Under the pieces are notes generated by a model. That model was not told the DNA's origin. It made no database searches and saw nothing but the letters and a program-made list of their open reading frames with translations. Positions 1 to 7,460 of a stretch of DNA of 64,000 nucleotides are shown here, one piece after another. A program made the translations under genes and the position numbers. Each line of letters opens with the position of its first letter. Within the stretch, counting starts at the first letter, position 1. Source of the DNA: CAVVFX01 sp963747535 (GTDB lineage Bacteria > Acidobacteriota > Terriglobia > Bryobacterales > Bryobacteraceae). The stretch covers positions 62,001 through 126,000 of the forward strand of contig CAVVFX010000015.1 in NCBI GenBank assembly GCA_963747535.1, written 5' to 3'.

Positions 1-2837
1 TTAGAGAAGGCATACGACATGCCCATCTGAAAGCCATGTGAGAAACGGCGCGTCAGACTCACTAACAACGCGTGATAGTTCGAGGTATAAGCGTCGTCGT
101 AATAGGTGATGGTGGAATAGCCGGGATAGGGTTCGAAGAAAATATCCGCGAGCGGCTTGCCGGTGGTGGGATCGGTGTGCTGGAATTCCGACCCATAGGG
201 TACCGTGTTGATGTTGCGAGTCTGCTGGATGTCCCGCCCGAGCACCACCGCATACGAAACATCAAGCAGAATCGAGTGGCCGAGGTCCTGCTGAACGCCG
301 AACGAACCATTGTAATTTCGAGGGGTTTTGGCGTTCACGTTGAAAGAATTGGTGGCGTTAGGAGCGAAGTAGCCGGCGGTCTGGGTGAACGTGCTGAGTG
401 ATCCGTAGTAGGTGATCGGGGTCTCGATCGCGGGAGGATTCTCAGTGGTCGGGGACCAATAGGACAGGCGCGGATTATAGAGGATCGCGATACCACCGCG
501 AATGGCCGTCTTGCCATTGCCGAATACGTCATAGGCGAAGCCGAAGCGCGGTCCCCAATGAACGGGCTGCGTGTTGATGAATCCGCGAGGATAATTGGAA
601 GCGCCGGACGACACGCCGCCGGGCGCCGCACTCCCGCTTCCGGGAACAAAGACACCGACAAAGGCCTGAGGCAGCAATGCTCCAGTAAGCGGATTCTCCG
701 CCATCCGGACGCCGTTCGAAAGCACCGGGACGTAGAGAGCCGCTGCCTGCGACGGATTGTAAAGGCCCAATGCCAGTGCGGATTGCTGGCCGGCATAGTG
801 CGGATACATCTGATTGGCCCACGTCCACCGCACGCCATAGTCGAGGGTGAGCCTCTTGGTCACTTTCCAGGTGTCCTGGGCAAACCATTCCGCTATGGCC
901 TGGCGCTCGTTCGCTCCATACCGCGCATTGGATTCCTGGTAGCTGTCAAACGTGCCGAGCGCCGCGTTGGCGAATGAATAATTGGTGTCGAGAGGGTTAT
1001 TCGCGTCGGTGCTGAAATTGATGGTGCCGTCGAATTTGCTCCGCTCGCCCTCGTACTCCCGGATGCGATACATATCCGCGCCGAACTTGATGGTGTGTTT
1101 ACCTCTTGTCCAGGTAATGTTGTCGCTCATGTTGAAAGTAAAGTCAGTGCCGTTCTTGAGGAAGCGGTCATCGAAGCTGACGTTGGGCGGATCCTGGACG
1201 TTGAAGGTATAGCGCGGGATGATATCGTCCGGATTGGCCGAGGGAAACCACTGCCCGGCAGTGTATCCCAAGGCAGCCCGCGATACGGTGGAGAGCGGGT
1301 TCCCCGCTACCGGGACTTGCTGGGTGGGCGTCAGGGTGTCGTTGTAAGCCTTCCAGCCCTCATGATTGCGGCGGACGCCGGCCTGAAATTCCGAGACCAC
1401 CGTCGGCGAGAAGATATGCGTCCAACCGGTCGCGAGCCCTTCTTCGGAGAAGCAATAGCATTGCGCGAAGAATCCGATCGGAGTGGCGCCGGACGAAACT
1501 GCGTAGCCCTGATCCTCGGAAAGAAAGGTCTTGCCGCGGACAAAGATCCGGTCGTTCTGCGTCGGCACATAGTCAATTCTGAACAACTGGGTGCGCTTGG
1601 GGAAGTTCAGGACCTCCTGGATCTGATAGTTGTAGTTGTAGCCGGTAATCGCCGGATTGACGAAATTCGGTTGCGGGAGAATCTTCAGGAGAATCAAACC
1701 GTTGGGATCCAGGCGGCTGGTTGGAATAATGTTCCCGGGGAACGGCGATTTATTGTTGTACGGGTCGTAGATGGGGATCACTTGCCCGTTGGTGCTGTAA
1801 CTCTGAGAAAAGTTTCCCTGGCGTTCGAGGGCGGTTGGCATCGAGTACTGTGTAAGAGCGCCGGGTATGCGGCTTTCCAGTTGCTCCAGGTTATAAAAAC
1901 CGAAGAGCTTGGTCTTGTCGCGATTCCAGTGCTTGGGAATGTAGATGGGTCCACCGAGTGAGAAGCCCGCAGTATTATAGCGGTATTCAGGCCGTTTCAC
2001 GCCATTCCGGTTGTTGAAGAAATCATTGGCATTGAAATCGTTGTTCCGCACATACCAGTAAGCATTACCGTGATATTGGCTGCCGCCAGACTTGCTCACC
2101 ACCTGGACGACGGTGCCGCCATTGCCGGCATATTCGGCCTGGTACGAGTTCAGAATGACCTTGACTTCGCCAATCGCGTCCATGGTGGTGACGCTGGAGA
2201 ACACGCTTGGCGATCCCTGGTCGTTGCTGACCACTCCATCAACCGAAATGATGTTCATGTTGGCGCTGGCGCCACGGATCGAAGGACTGGTGGTGCCGTA
2301 TGTCCCTCCGGCCGAATCAGGGTCGGCCTGGTAAGCCACGCCGGGAATCGTGCGCAGAAGTGAGACGACTTCACGTCCCCGCGCCGTCAGGTTTCCGAGT
2401 TGCTGGGTGGTGATGTCGGCGGATGATTCCGCGCTATCGGTTTGGACGTGAACAGCTTCCCCGCTCACGATCACGGTTTCCGAAACGGAGCCGACCTGCA
2501 GCGGCACTTGTCCCAAGGCGACGTGTTCGTTGGCGGTAACTACTATGCCGGTGCGTTCAAAACCCTTGAAGCCGGGGTGCTCAGCTTTGATCGTATACGA
2601 GCCAGGCACTAACGCCGTGAAAGTAAACGCTCCGCTCTCGCTGCTGTTGAGCGAATGAAGATCCTTCGTAGTTTCACTGATGAGGGTTACCTTGGCACCC
2701 GGTATGGACTTTCCGGACGGGTCCATGACTGTTCCCTCGATGGATCCCGTGGTGGTCATCTGCGCGAAGGTCGGTCCTAACGACAGGGTGGCGAGCAGCG
2801 CGCAACGGAGCAGACTGCGGTTCGGAAATCCTCGCAT
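1..2837 (-). CDS. TonB-dependent receptor, Oar-like, C-terminus beyond the window
   Basis: Outer-membrane receptor of the Oar/CarbopepD_reg type, probably for uptake of oligosaccharides or other large substrates. From the ATG at 2837 the reading frame stays open to the left edge (about 945 residues), so the gene is cut. A signal peptide (MRGFPNRSLLRCALLATLSLG) is followed by a carboxypeptidase-regulatory beta-sandwich (about residues 27-110, GSIEGTVMDPSGKSIPGAKV), then a plug domain (TTQQLGNLTARGREVVSLLRTIPGV, IRGASANMNIISVDGV) and beta-barrel segments such as FGPRFGFAYDVFGNGKTAIRGG in the form GPRFGFAYD. A GGGGA ribosome site lies 7-10 bases upstream of the ATG. The substrate cannot be told from sequence. 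No SusD-like partner is adjacent, as is usual for this clade. Confidence 0.9.
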   Translation of the reverse strand, partial: MRGFPNRSLLRCALLATLSLGPTFAQMTTTGSIEGTVMDPSGKSIPGAKVTLISETTKDLHSLNSSESGAFTFTALVPGSYTIKAEHPGFKGFERTGIVVTANEHVALGQVPLQVGSVSETVIVSGEAVHVQTDSAESSADITTQQLGNLTARGREVVSLLRTIPGVAYQADPDSAGGTYGTTSPSIRGASANMNIISVDGVVSNDQGSPSVFSSVTTMDAIGEVKVILNSYQAEYAGNGGTVVQVVSKSGGSQYHGNAYWYVRNNDFNANDFFNNRNGVKRPEYRYNTAGFSLGGPIYIPKHWNRDKTKLFGFYNLEQLESRIPGALTQYSMPTALERQGNFSQSYSTNGQVIPIYDPYNNKSPFPGNIIPTSRLDPNGLILLKILPQPNFVNPAITGYNYNYQIQEVLNFPKRTQLFRIDYVPTQNDRIFVRGKTFLSEDQGYAVSSGATPIGFFAQCYCFSEEGLATGWTHIFSPTVVSEFQAGVRRNHEGWKAYNDTLTPTQQVPVAGNPLSTVSRAALGYTAGQWFPSANPDDIIPRYTFNVQDPPNVSFDDRFLKNGTDFTFNMSDNITWTRGKHTIKFGADMYRIREYEGERSKFDGTINFSTDANNPLDTNYSFANAALGTFDSYQESNARYGANERQAIAEWFAQDTWKVTKRLTLDYGVRWTWANQMYPHYAGQQSALALGLYNPSQAAALYVPVLSNGVRMAENPLTGALLPQAFVGVFVPGSGSAAPGGVSSGASNYPRGFINTQPVHWGPRFGFAYDVFGNGKTAIRGGIAILYNPRLSYWSPTTENPPAIETPITYYGSLSTFTQTAGYFAPNATNSFNVNAKTPRNYNGSFGVQQDLGHSILLDVSYAVVLGRDIQQTRNINTVPYGSEFQHTDPTTGKPLADIFFEPYPGYSTITYYDDAYTSNYHALLVSLTRRFSHGFQMGMSYAFS

Positions 2838-2994
2838 AAAAGTCCCCTTTCAGACGGGCATCGTCCCTATTACGTGATGCCGCTTTGATACTGGTCGTGA
2901 AGTATATCAACGGCGTCGGGACGAGTCAATAGGGGAGTGTGCTTCCTGGTTGAAGGACGCTGCACGAGCAGGATACGCGACGGTAGGTGCTTAA

Positions 2995-3039
2995 GGCTGC
3001 TGGGCAGCCGGGCAGACCACAAAAAACGATGGTCTGCCC
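2995..3039. repeat. Dispersed palindromic repeat, family A, copy 1 (complete)
   Basis: Two adjacent hairpins lie between the receptor and the kinase. The first is GGCTGC / GCAGCC with a 3-base loop (2995-3009). The second is a perfect 10-bp stem GGGCAGACCA / TGGTCTGCCC around the loop CAAAAAACGA (3010-3039). Related copies occur near 12.66, 24.98, 26.47, 43.9, 44.03, 57.17, 57.27 and 61.64 kb. There is no T-run on either side, so it is a REP-like element and not a classic terminator. Confidence 0.8.
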
Positions 3040-3062
3040 CACGGCCGGCGTGTGCGGCATTC

Positions 3063-6000
3063 TTAGAGGGTGGCCAATATGTCTCGAACCCTGGCTGCCA
3101 ATTCACCCTGGCTGAACGGCTTGTGCAGCAGTGCCACGCCAGGCTCCAGTACGCCATGATGGGCTATGACGTCCGAGGTGTAGCCGGAGATAAACAGCAC
3201 CTTCAGCGCCGGGCGCAGGGCCTTCAGGCGCTCGCTCAGTTGCTTTCCATTGATTCCAGGGAGCACCACATCGGTGAGCAACAGATGAATTTCACCGGGA
3301 TGACCGGCAGCAGTTCGCAAGGCTTCATCACCGTTCGCCGCTTCGAGGATGTTATAGCCGTACATCGCCAGGATCGTCCTGGCAACGTGTCGAACCGCGT
3401 TCTGGTCCTCGACCACGAGAATGGTCTCGCCGCCGTATGGCCGTTTGGCGCCAGCGGCTTCGATCTGCTCTGCAACCGAAGCCCCTTCAATCCGGGGGAA
3501 ATAGAGCTTGAATGAAGTTCCGACCCCGAGATCACTCGAAACTTCAATCCACCCACCGCTCTGCCGCATGATGCCGTAAACCATGGACAGCCCAAGGCCG
3601 GTCCCTTTGCCGACTTCTTTGGTCGTGAAAAATGGCTCGAAGATATGCTGACGGGTCACCTCATCCATGCCGGATCCGGTATCCGTCACAGTCATCAGAA
3701 CGTAGCGTCCCGGAATTGCGGCAGGGTGTATGGCGGCTTCATGCTCACCGACATCCACATTCATGGTGCGGATTTCGAGCCTGCCGCCGTCGGGCATGGC
3801 GTCCCGGGCATTCACAACGAGATTCATCATGATCTGATGCACCTGCTCGGAATCGGCCACGATCTGCTCCAGCAGTGGGTCGAGCGTGGTGCAGAATTCG
3901 ATGTTCTCCCCAATCAACCGCTGGAGCATTCGCTCCGTCTCCTTGACTACGGTATTCAGATCGAGCGGCCGGGGTTCAATTTCCTGCTTCCGGCTGAAGG
4001 CCAGCAGTTGCTTCGTGAGGCTGGCGGCGCGTTCTCCCGCCCTTATCACTTCCTCGACACTTAACCGCAGCGGATTAGCAGGGCCGATCTGTCCAAGAAG
4101 TAATTCACCGTATCCCAGGATGACCGTCAGAAGGTTATTGAAGTCGTGCGCCACACCACCGGCTAACCTGCCGATGCTTTCGAGTTTTTGCGACTGCAGA
4201 AGCTGCTTTTCGAGTTCCAGTCTTTCGGTGATGTCAATGGTCGCGGTAATGGTGCACTGATTCCCATCGATTTCAATCAAGTCCGCCGAAAGCAGGCCGG
4301 CACCCACGTCACCGTTTTTCTTACGATAACTAAAGTCCCAATTTCGGAGACTTCCATCTTTTAGGAGGTGTCTGACGGCTTCGTCCCGATTGGAAGAGTC
4401 AGTCCAGAGTCTTAGCTCATCCCAACTCCGGCCGACAACTTCATCCCGCCGATAGCCGGTCATCTGCTCGAACGTTCCGTTCACCTCGAGGTAAGAACCA
4501 GTTGTGAGATCAGCGATGGTGATAGCGGCGGGACTGGTTTGAAAGGCCCTGGAGAACTTCTCCTCCGACCTTCGCAGAGCATCCTCCATGCGCTTGCGCT
4601 CGCTGATGTCCCGGCTGACGCCGAGTATATGGCGTACCTTTCCGTGCTGATCGGAGATCAGCGTCGTCACTCTCTCAGCCGCCACCAGCGATCCATCCTT
4701 GCGAGTGTATTCAACCTCATTGGCGCGGATGCGAGCTGTTTCATCGCCGGCCTCCACCGCGGCTATTCGCTCCCTGGTCTCGGTGGCGATCATCTGATAG
4801 ATCTCAGGCGGCATCGCCCGATCAAGCGGATGCGCCATAACCTCTTCGACGGAAAAGCCTCGCAGCCTAGTTACCGAGGGGCTGAGATAAATGGGCCGAT
4901 CCTCCTCCACATCCCACAGCCAGATCACGTCTGCGGCATTTTCGGCAATGAGCCGGTACCGCGCTTCAGTTCGCCGCTGATCCGTGATGTCGAAGAAAAT
5001 AGCGGCAAATACATCACCCTCCATCGGTGCGACTGAGACGATGAGGTGTTTGTCCATCGGCGCAAAGTAAGTCTCGAACTGGGAAGGCGATCCCGTCTGA
5101 ATCACGGAGGCATACTCTTTCAGGTATGGAGCTTCCGGAGTTCCGTACACGTCAGTCGCCAACTTGTTCACGAGAAACTCCCGGCTTAAGCCGACTAACT
5201 CCTCGTACCGCCGGTTCACCTCGAGCAGGATATAGTTTTCCGGGATTCCATTGGAACGGACCAGCTTCTGGAGAGCCAAACCTTCATGCACAGAGTCGAA
5301 GAGTGACCTGTAGCGCTGCTCGCTCTGTCTCCTCTCCTGGTCGGCTATCTTGCGTTCGCTGATGTCCATCAGGAAGCCTTCGATGCCGATTACCCGGTCG
5401 CCGTCGAGTATCGGATTGGCAGAGAAGGTATGGTACCCAATGGTGCCATCCTGTCGAACTCGGGAGAATTCGCCACTTCGTACCGAGTCGCCCCGCATGA
5501 GAACTTCGACAATCGCTTCCGCCCTGGCTTCGTCAGATGGAACCTGGACTTTGGAGAAGTGCTGCCCGATGGCGTCCTCCCTACGGGTGAAGCCATGCAT
5601 CCGCAACCACGCAGGGTTCACGTCTTCGTAGCGGCCGTCCATTCCGATGCGGAAATATCCGCCATCGGTGTTCTCGATGATTCTTTGAAACCGCTCGCTT
5701 TGAGCCCTCCGTTTCGCTTCCGCAGCCTTATGGTCGGTGATGTCTGTGATGAAGCCTTCGAGCGCCTGCAGTTCGGTTCCGGACCAGGTACCCACGCCCT
5801 GATCCAAAACCCACTTTTCCCGGCCGTCTGCTGCAAGGATGCGATAGGTGAGCCGAAACGGAGCCCGATCACTGATCGCCTGCTGTACGGCCGGCCAAAT
5901 CAGGTCCCGGTCATCCGCATGGATGAGTGAAGTGAAGGGCCGAGCGCCGTTGCCGACAAGATCGACAGCTTTATAGCCCGTCAAGGCTTCACCGCCAACG

Positions 6001-6095
6001 CTCACGAATTCCATCGTCCGGCCTGAATCGTTCCGGCAACGATACGCCATACCGGGCAGGTCGGACAGGAGTGTCGCCAACCGGGAGTCGTTCAC
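3063..6095 (-). CDS. Multi-PAS hybrid sensor histidine kinase
   Basis: Hybrid two-component sensor of 1010 residues. About five PAS/PAC units run from residue 5 to 635, each ending in a PAC-like motif (FITDITDHKAAE, FLMDISERKIAD, IFFDITDQRRTE, VSRDISERKRME, ATIDITERLELE). They are followed by a HisKA helix with the phospho-acceptor His in GGVAHDFNNLL, an HATPase_c domain (N box NLVVNARDAM, G boxes TDTGSGMD and GKGTGLGL) and a C-terminal receiver (LVVEDQ, phospho-acceptor Asp in LLTDVVLPG, Lys in LLHKPF). There is no membrane segment, so it should be cytosolic. It starts with GTG; an in-frame TAG two codons upstream excludes a longer form. No response-regulator gene is adjacent, so the output partner is unknown. 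Confidence 0.93.
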   Translation of the reverse strand: MNDSRLATLLSDLPGMAYRCRNDSGRTMEFVSVGGEALTGYKAVDLVGNGARPFTSLIHADDRDLIWPAVQQAISDRAPFRLTYRILAADGREKWVLDQGVGTWSGTELQALEGFITDITDHKAAEAKRRAQSERFQRIIENTDGGYFRIGMDGRYEDVNPAWLRMHGFTRREDAIGQHFSKVQVPSDEARAEAIVEVLMRGDSVRSGEFSRVRQDGTIGYHTFSANPILDGDRVIGIEGFLMDISERKIADQERRQSEQRYRSLFDSVHEGLALQKLVRSNGIPENYILLEVNRRYEELVGLSREFLVNKLATDVYGTPEAPYLKEYASVIQTGSPSQFETYFAPMDKHLIVSVAPMEGDVFAAIFFDITDQRRTEARYRLIAENAADVIWLWDVEEDRPIYLSPSVTRLRGFSVEEVMAHPLDRAMPPEIYQMIATETRERIAAVEAGDETARIRANEVEYTRKDGSLVAAERVTTLISDQHGKVRHILGVSRDISERKRMEDALRRSEEKFSRAFQTSPAAITIADLTTGSYLEVNGTFEQMTGYRRDEVVGRSWDELRLWTDSSNRDEAVRHLLKDGSLRNWDFSYRKKNGDVGAGLLSADLIEIDGNQCTITATIDITERLELEKQLLQSQKLESIGRLAGGVAHDFNNLLTVILGYGELLLGQIGPANPLRLSVEEVIRAGERAASLTKQLLAFSRKQEIEPRPLDLNTVVKETERMLQRLIGENIEFCTTLDPLLEQIVADSEQVHQIMMNLVVNARDAMPDGGRLEIRTMNVDVGEHEAAIHPAAIPGRYVLMTVTDTGSGMDEVTRQHIFEPFFTTKEVGKGTGLGLSMVYGIMRQSGGWIEVSSDLGVGTSFKLYFPRIEGASVAEQIEAAGAKRPYGGETILVVEDQNAVRHVARTILAMYGYNILEAANGDEALRTAAGHPGEIHLLLTDVVLPGINGKQLSERLKALRPALKVLFISGYTSDVIAHHGVLEPGVALLHKPFSQGELAARVRDILATL

Positions 6096-6192
6096 CGTCT
6101 ACCCCATTCAGGGTCAGACGGCTGAAGGGTGGGCTGTCGCTGCCTGAGGGCTGGCGCACAAATAACCTGGCAGCGATGATCCGCTCCGGGGA

Positions 6193-6233
6193 GGATCGAG
6201 ACGAGTGTCGATCCAGCAGACACAAGTGTCTGC
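6193..6233. repeat. Two consecutive perfect hairpins
   Basis: GGATCGA (6193-6199) pairs with TCGATCC (6208-6214). GCAGACAC (6216-6223) pairs with GTGTCTGC (6226-6233) across a 2-base loop. They lie in the 247-bp gap between the methyltransferase end and the kinase start, about 100 bp upstream of the kinase. The tandem arrangement resembles the bipartite repeats elsewhere in the window, but the sequence differs. Function unknown. Confidence 0.5.
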
Positions 6234-6342
6234 GCCACGACGCCTTCAACAGGATGTGAAGTTATTGTGTTCGTTCGTATTTCAGCGCCCATGTTGCATC
6301 TGAATGATAGCCTAAAGGTCCGCCCGCACTGACGCGGAAGCG

Positions 6343-7257
6343 TTACATGACCCGGACACGGAAGATCAGAATATGCTGCCGCGGCAGGATCTCCAGCACC
6401 TTGTCGAGCTTGTAGCCCTCCGGCTCGATCTCGGCCTTTACCTCTTCTACCGTCATCTTGTGCTCGCCCCGGATCGGCACCTTGGGATCTTCCTTGCGGT
6501 ATTCGAGCAGAACCAGACGTCCGTCGGGCTTCAGCGACTCACGGATGCGATCCAGCATCTTTTGCGGCTCGGAGAACTCGTGGTAGACATCGACCAGCAG
6601 CGCCAGGTCGATCGAGCCCTTGGGGAGCTTGGGATCGTCGACCTTGCCTAACACCGGCTCCACGTTCGTCAGATCCCGCTCCTGCATGTTTTTCTTGAGC
6701 ATCCGGATCATTTCTGGCTGAATGTCGTTGGCGTAGACCTTTCCGGCAGGCCCCACCACCTTCGCCAGGCGCCAAGTCATGTAGCCGACGCCGGCCCCAA
6801 TATCCGCGACGGTGGAACCCTTGGCAATTTCCAGGGCCGCGATGGCCTTGTCGGGTTCTTCTTCCTGCTCCCGCTCCGGACGGACCAGCCAGTCGGCTCC
6901 TCCCGACCCCATCACGCCGGCGTAGGGACGGCCGGTGATCGGGTGGGTCGTCTGAGAACCGCCCTGGCCCGCCTGAGCCAAATAAAAAAGCTGCCGACGG
7001 CCGTCCTGCTTCACGCCAGCCGGGGCAAGCGAGGAGATCCCAAAGCGTGTGTGAAGCAAGGATTGTTCACCGCGCCGTTCTCCCAAGTGGTTTATTCCCA
7101 AGAAGTTGTCCGCATCGAAAGCGGCAACGTCGTGGTGGATTTTGGCTTCGTTGAAGGCGGCTTCGACTTTGAGGGTTTCGGCCTTGGGGCCGGTTTGCGC
7201 GTGCGCGAGGTTGAGAGCCAGAATGAGATACAGAACCGCGGGGATTCGCTTTGGCAT
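6343..7257 (-). CDS. Exported SAM-dependent methyltransferase with DUF4440-like N-terminal remnant
   Basis: Class I methyltransferase of 304 residues. The start is set at the ATG 7257 because it gives a clean signal peptide (MPKRIPAVLYLILALNLAHAQ); a longer frame begins at 7293. The SAM-binding motif VADIGAGVGYMTWRLAK lies near residue 160, followed by DIQPEM, a VDVYHEFSEP segment and LKPDGRLVLLEYRKED. The stretch HPITGRPYAGVMGSGGADWL is typical of exported methyltransferases in this phylum. The part before it (FNEAKIHHDVAAFDADNFLG) instead resembles the start of a DUF4440/SnoaL-like protein, which suggests two genes fused by deletion. Substrate unknown. It is divergent from nrdJ. Confidence 0.8.
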   Translation of the reverse strand: MPKRIPAVLYLILALNLAHAQTGPKAETLKVEAAFNEAKIHHDVAAFDADNFLGINHLGERRGEQSLLHTRFGISSLAPAGVKQDGRRQLFYLAQAGQGGSQTTHPITGRPYAGVMGSGGADWLVRPEREQEEEPDKAIAALEIAKGSTVADIGAGVGYMTWRLAKVVGPAGKVYANDIQPEMIRMLKKNMQERDLTNVEPVLGKVDDPKLPKGSIDLALLVDVYHEFSEPQKMLDRIRESLKPDGRLVLLEYRKEDPKVPIRGEHKMTVEEVKAEIEPEGYKLDKVLEILPRQHILIFRVRVM

Positions 7258-7362
7258 GACTAGAGCGTACACCCGGCTATTGTGACGCCACAAATATTAC
7301 GCGATTAAAGCCAATCGAGTCATGAACTTCAGGTTACAGGCTGGTAGACCGAGAGAAGTTTT

Positions 7363-7408
7363 ACACACTATATGGGAAAAAACTCTTGACGAACACTACA
7401 TATTGGGG
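7363..7408 (+). promoter_or_regulatory. Pair of NrdR-like boxes upstream of nrdJ
   Basis: Two 16-bp sites at 7363-7378 (ACACACTATATGGGAA) and 7393-7408 (ACACTACATATTGGGG) resemble the NrdR box core CWATATATWG, with 8 and 9 of 10 core positions matching. Their starts are 30 bp apart, about three helical turns, as in known tandem NrdR boxes. A TTGACG that could serve as a -35 lies between them (7386-7391). NrdR is the usual repressor of ribonucleotide reductase genes. The match was made by eye, not scored. Confidence 0.55.
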
Positions 7409-7434
7409 CACACTTCCTAGTGCCCCCCCTTTTT
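7405..7434 (+). terminator. Leader hairpin with T-run before nrdJ (possible attenuator)
   Basis: GGGGCAC (7405-7411) pairs with GTGCCCC (7420-7426) across an 8-base loop. CCC and five T follow, ending 26 bp before the nrdJ start codon and just upstream of the AAGGAG ribosome site at 7446. It looks like an intrinsic terminator placed in the 5' leader. It overlaps the right edge of the second NrdR-like box. No cobalamin riboswitch core was recognised here. Confidence 0.45.
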
Positions 7435-7460
7435 GAAGCGGAAGCAAGGAGATTCGTCAG

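Noticed and set aside
1095..1961. Open frame on the plus strand near the left edge
   Set aside because: Antisense to the TonB receptor, whose minus-strand frame is continuous and recognisable throughout.
7258..7460. Cobalamin riboswitch before nrdJ
   Set aside because: No B12-box or kissing-loop core was seen; the hairpin near the start looks like a simple terminator stem.
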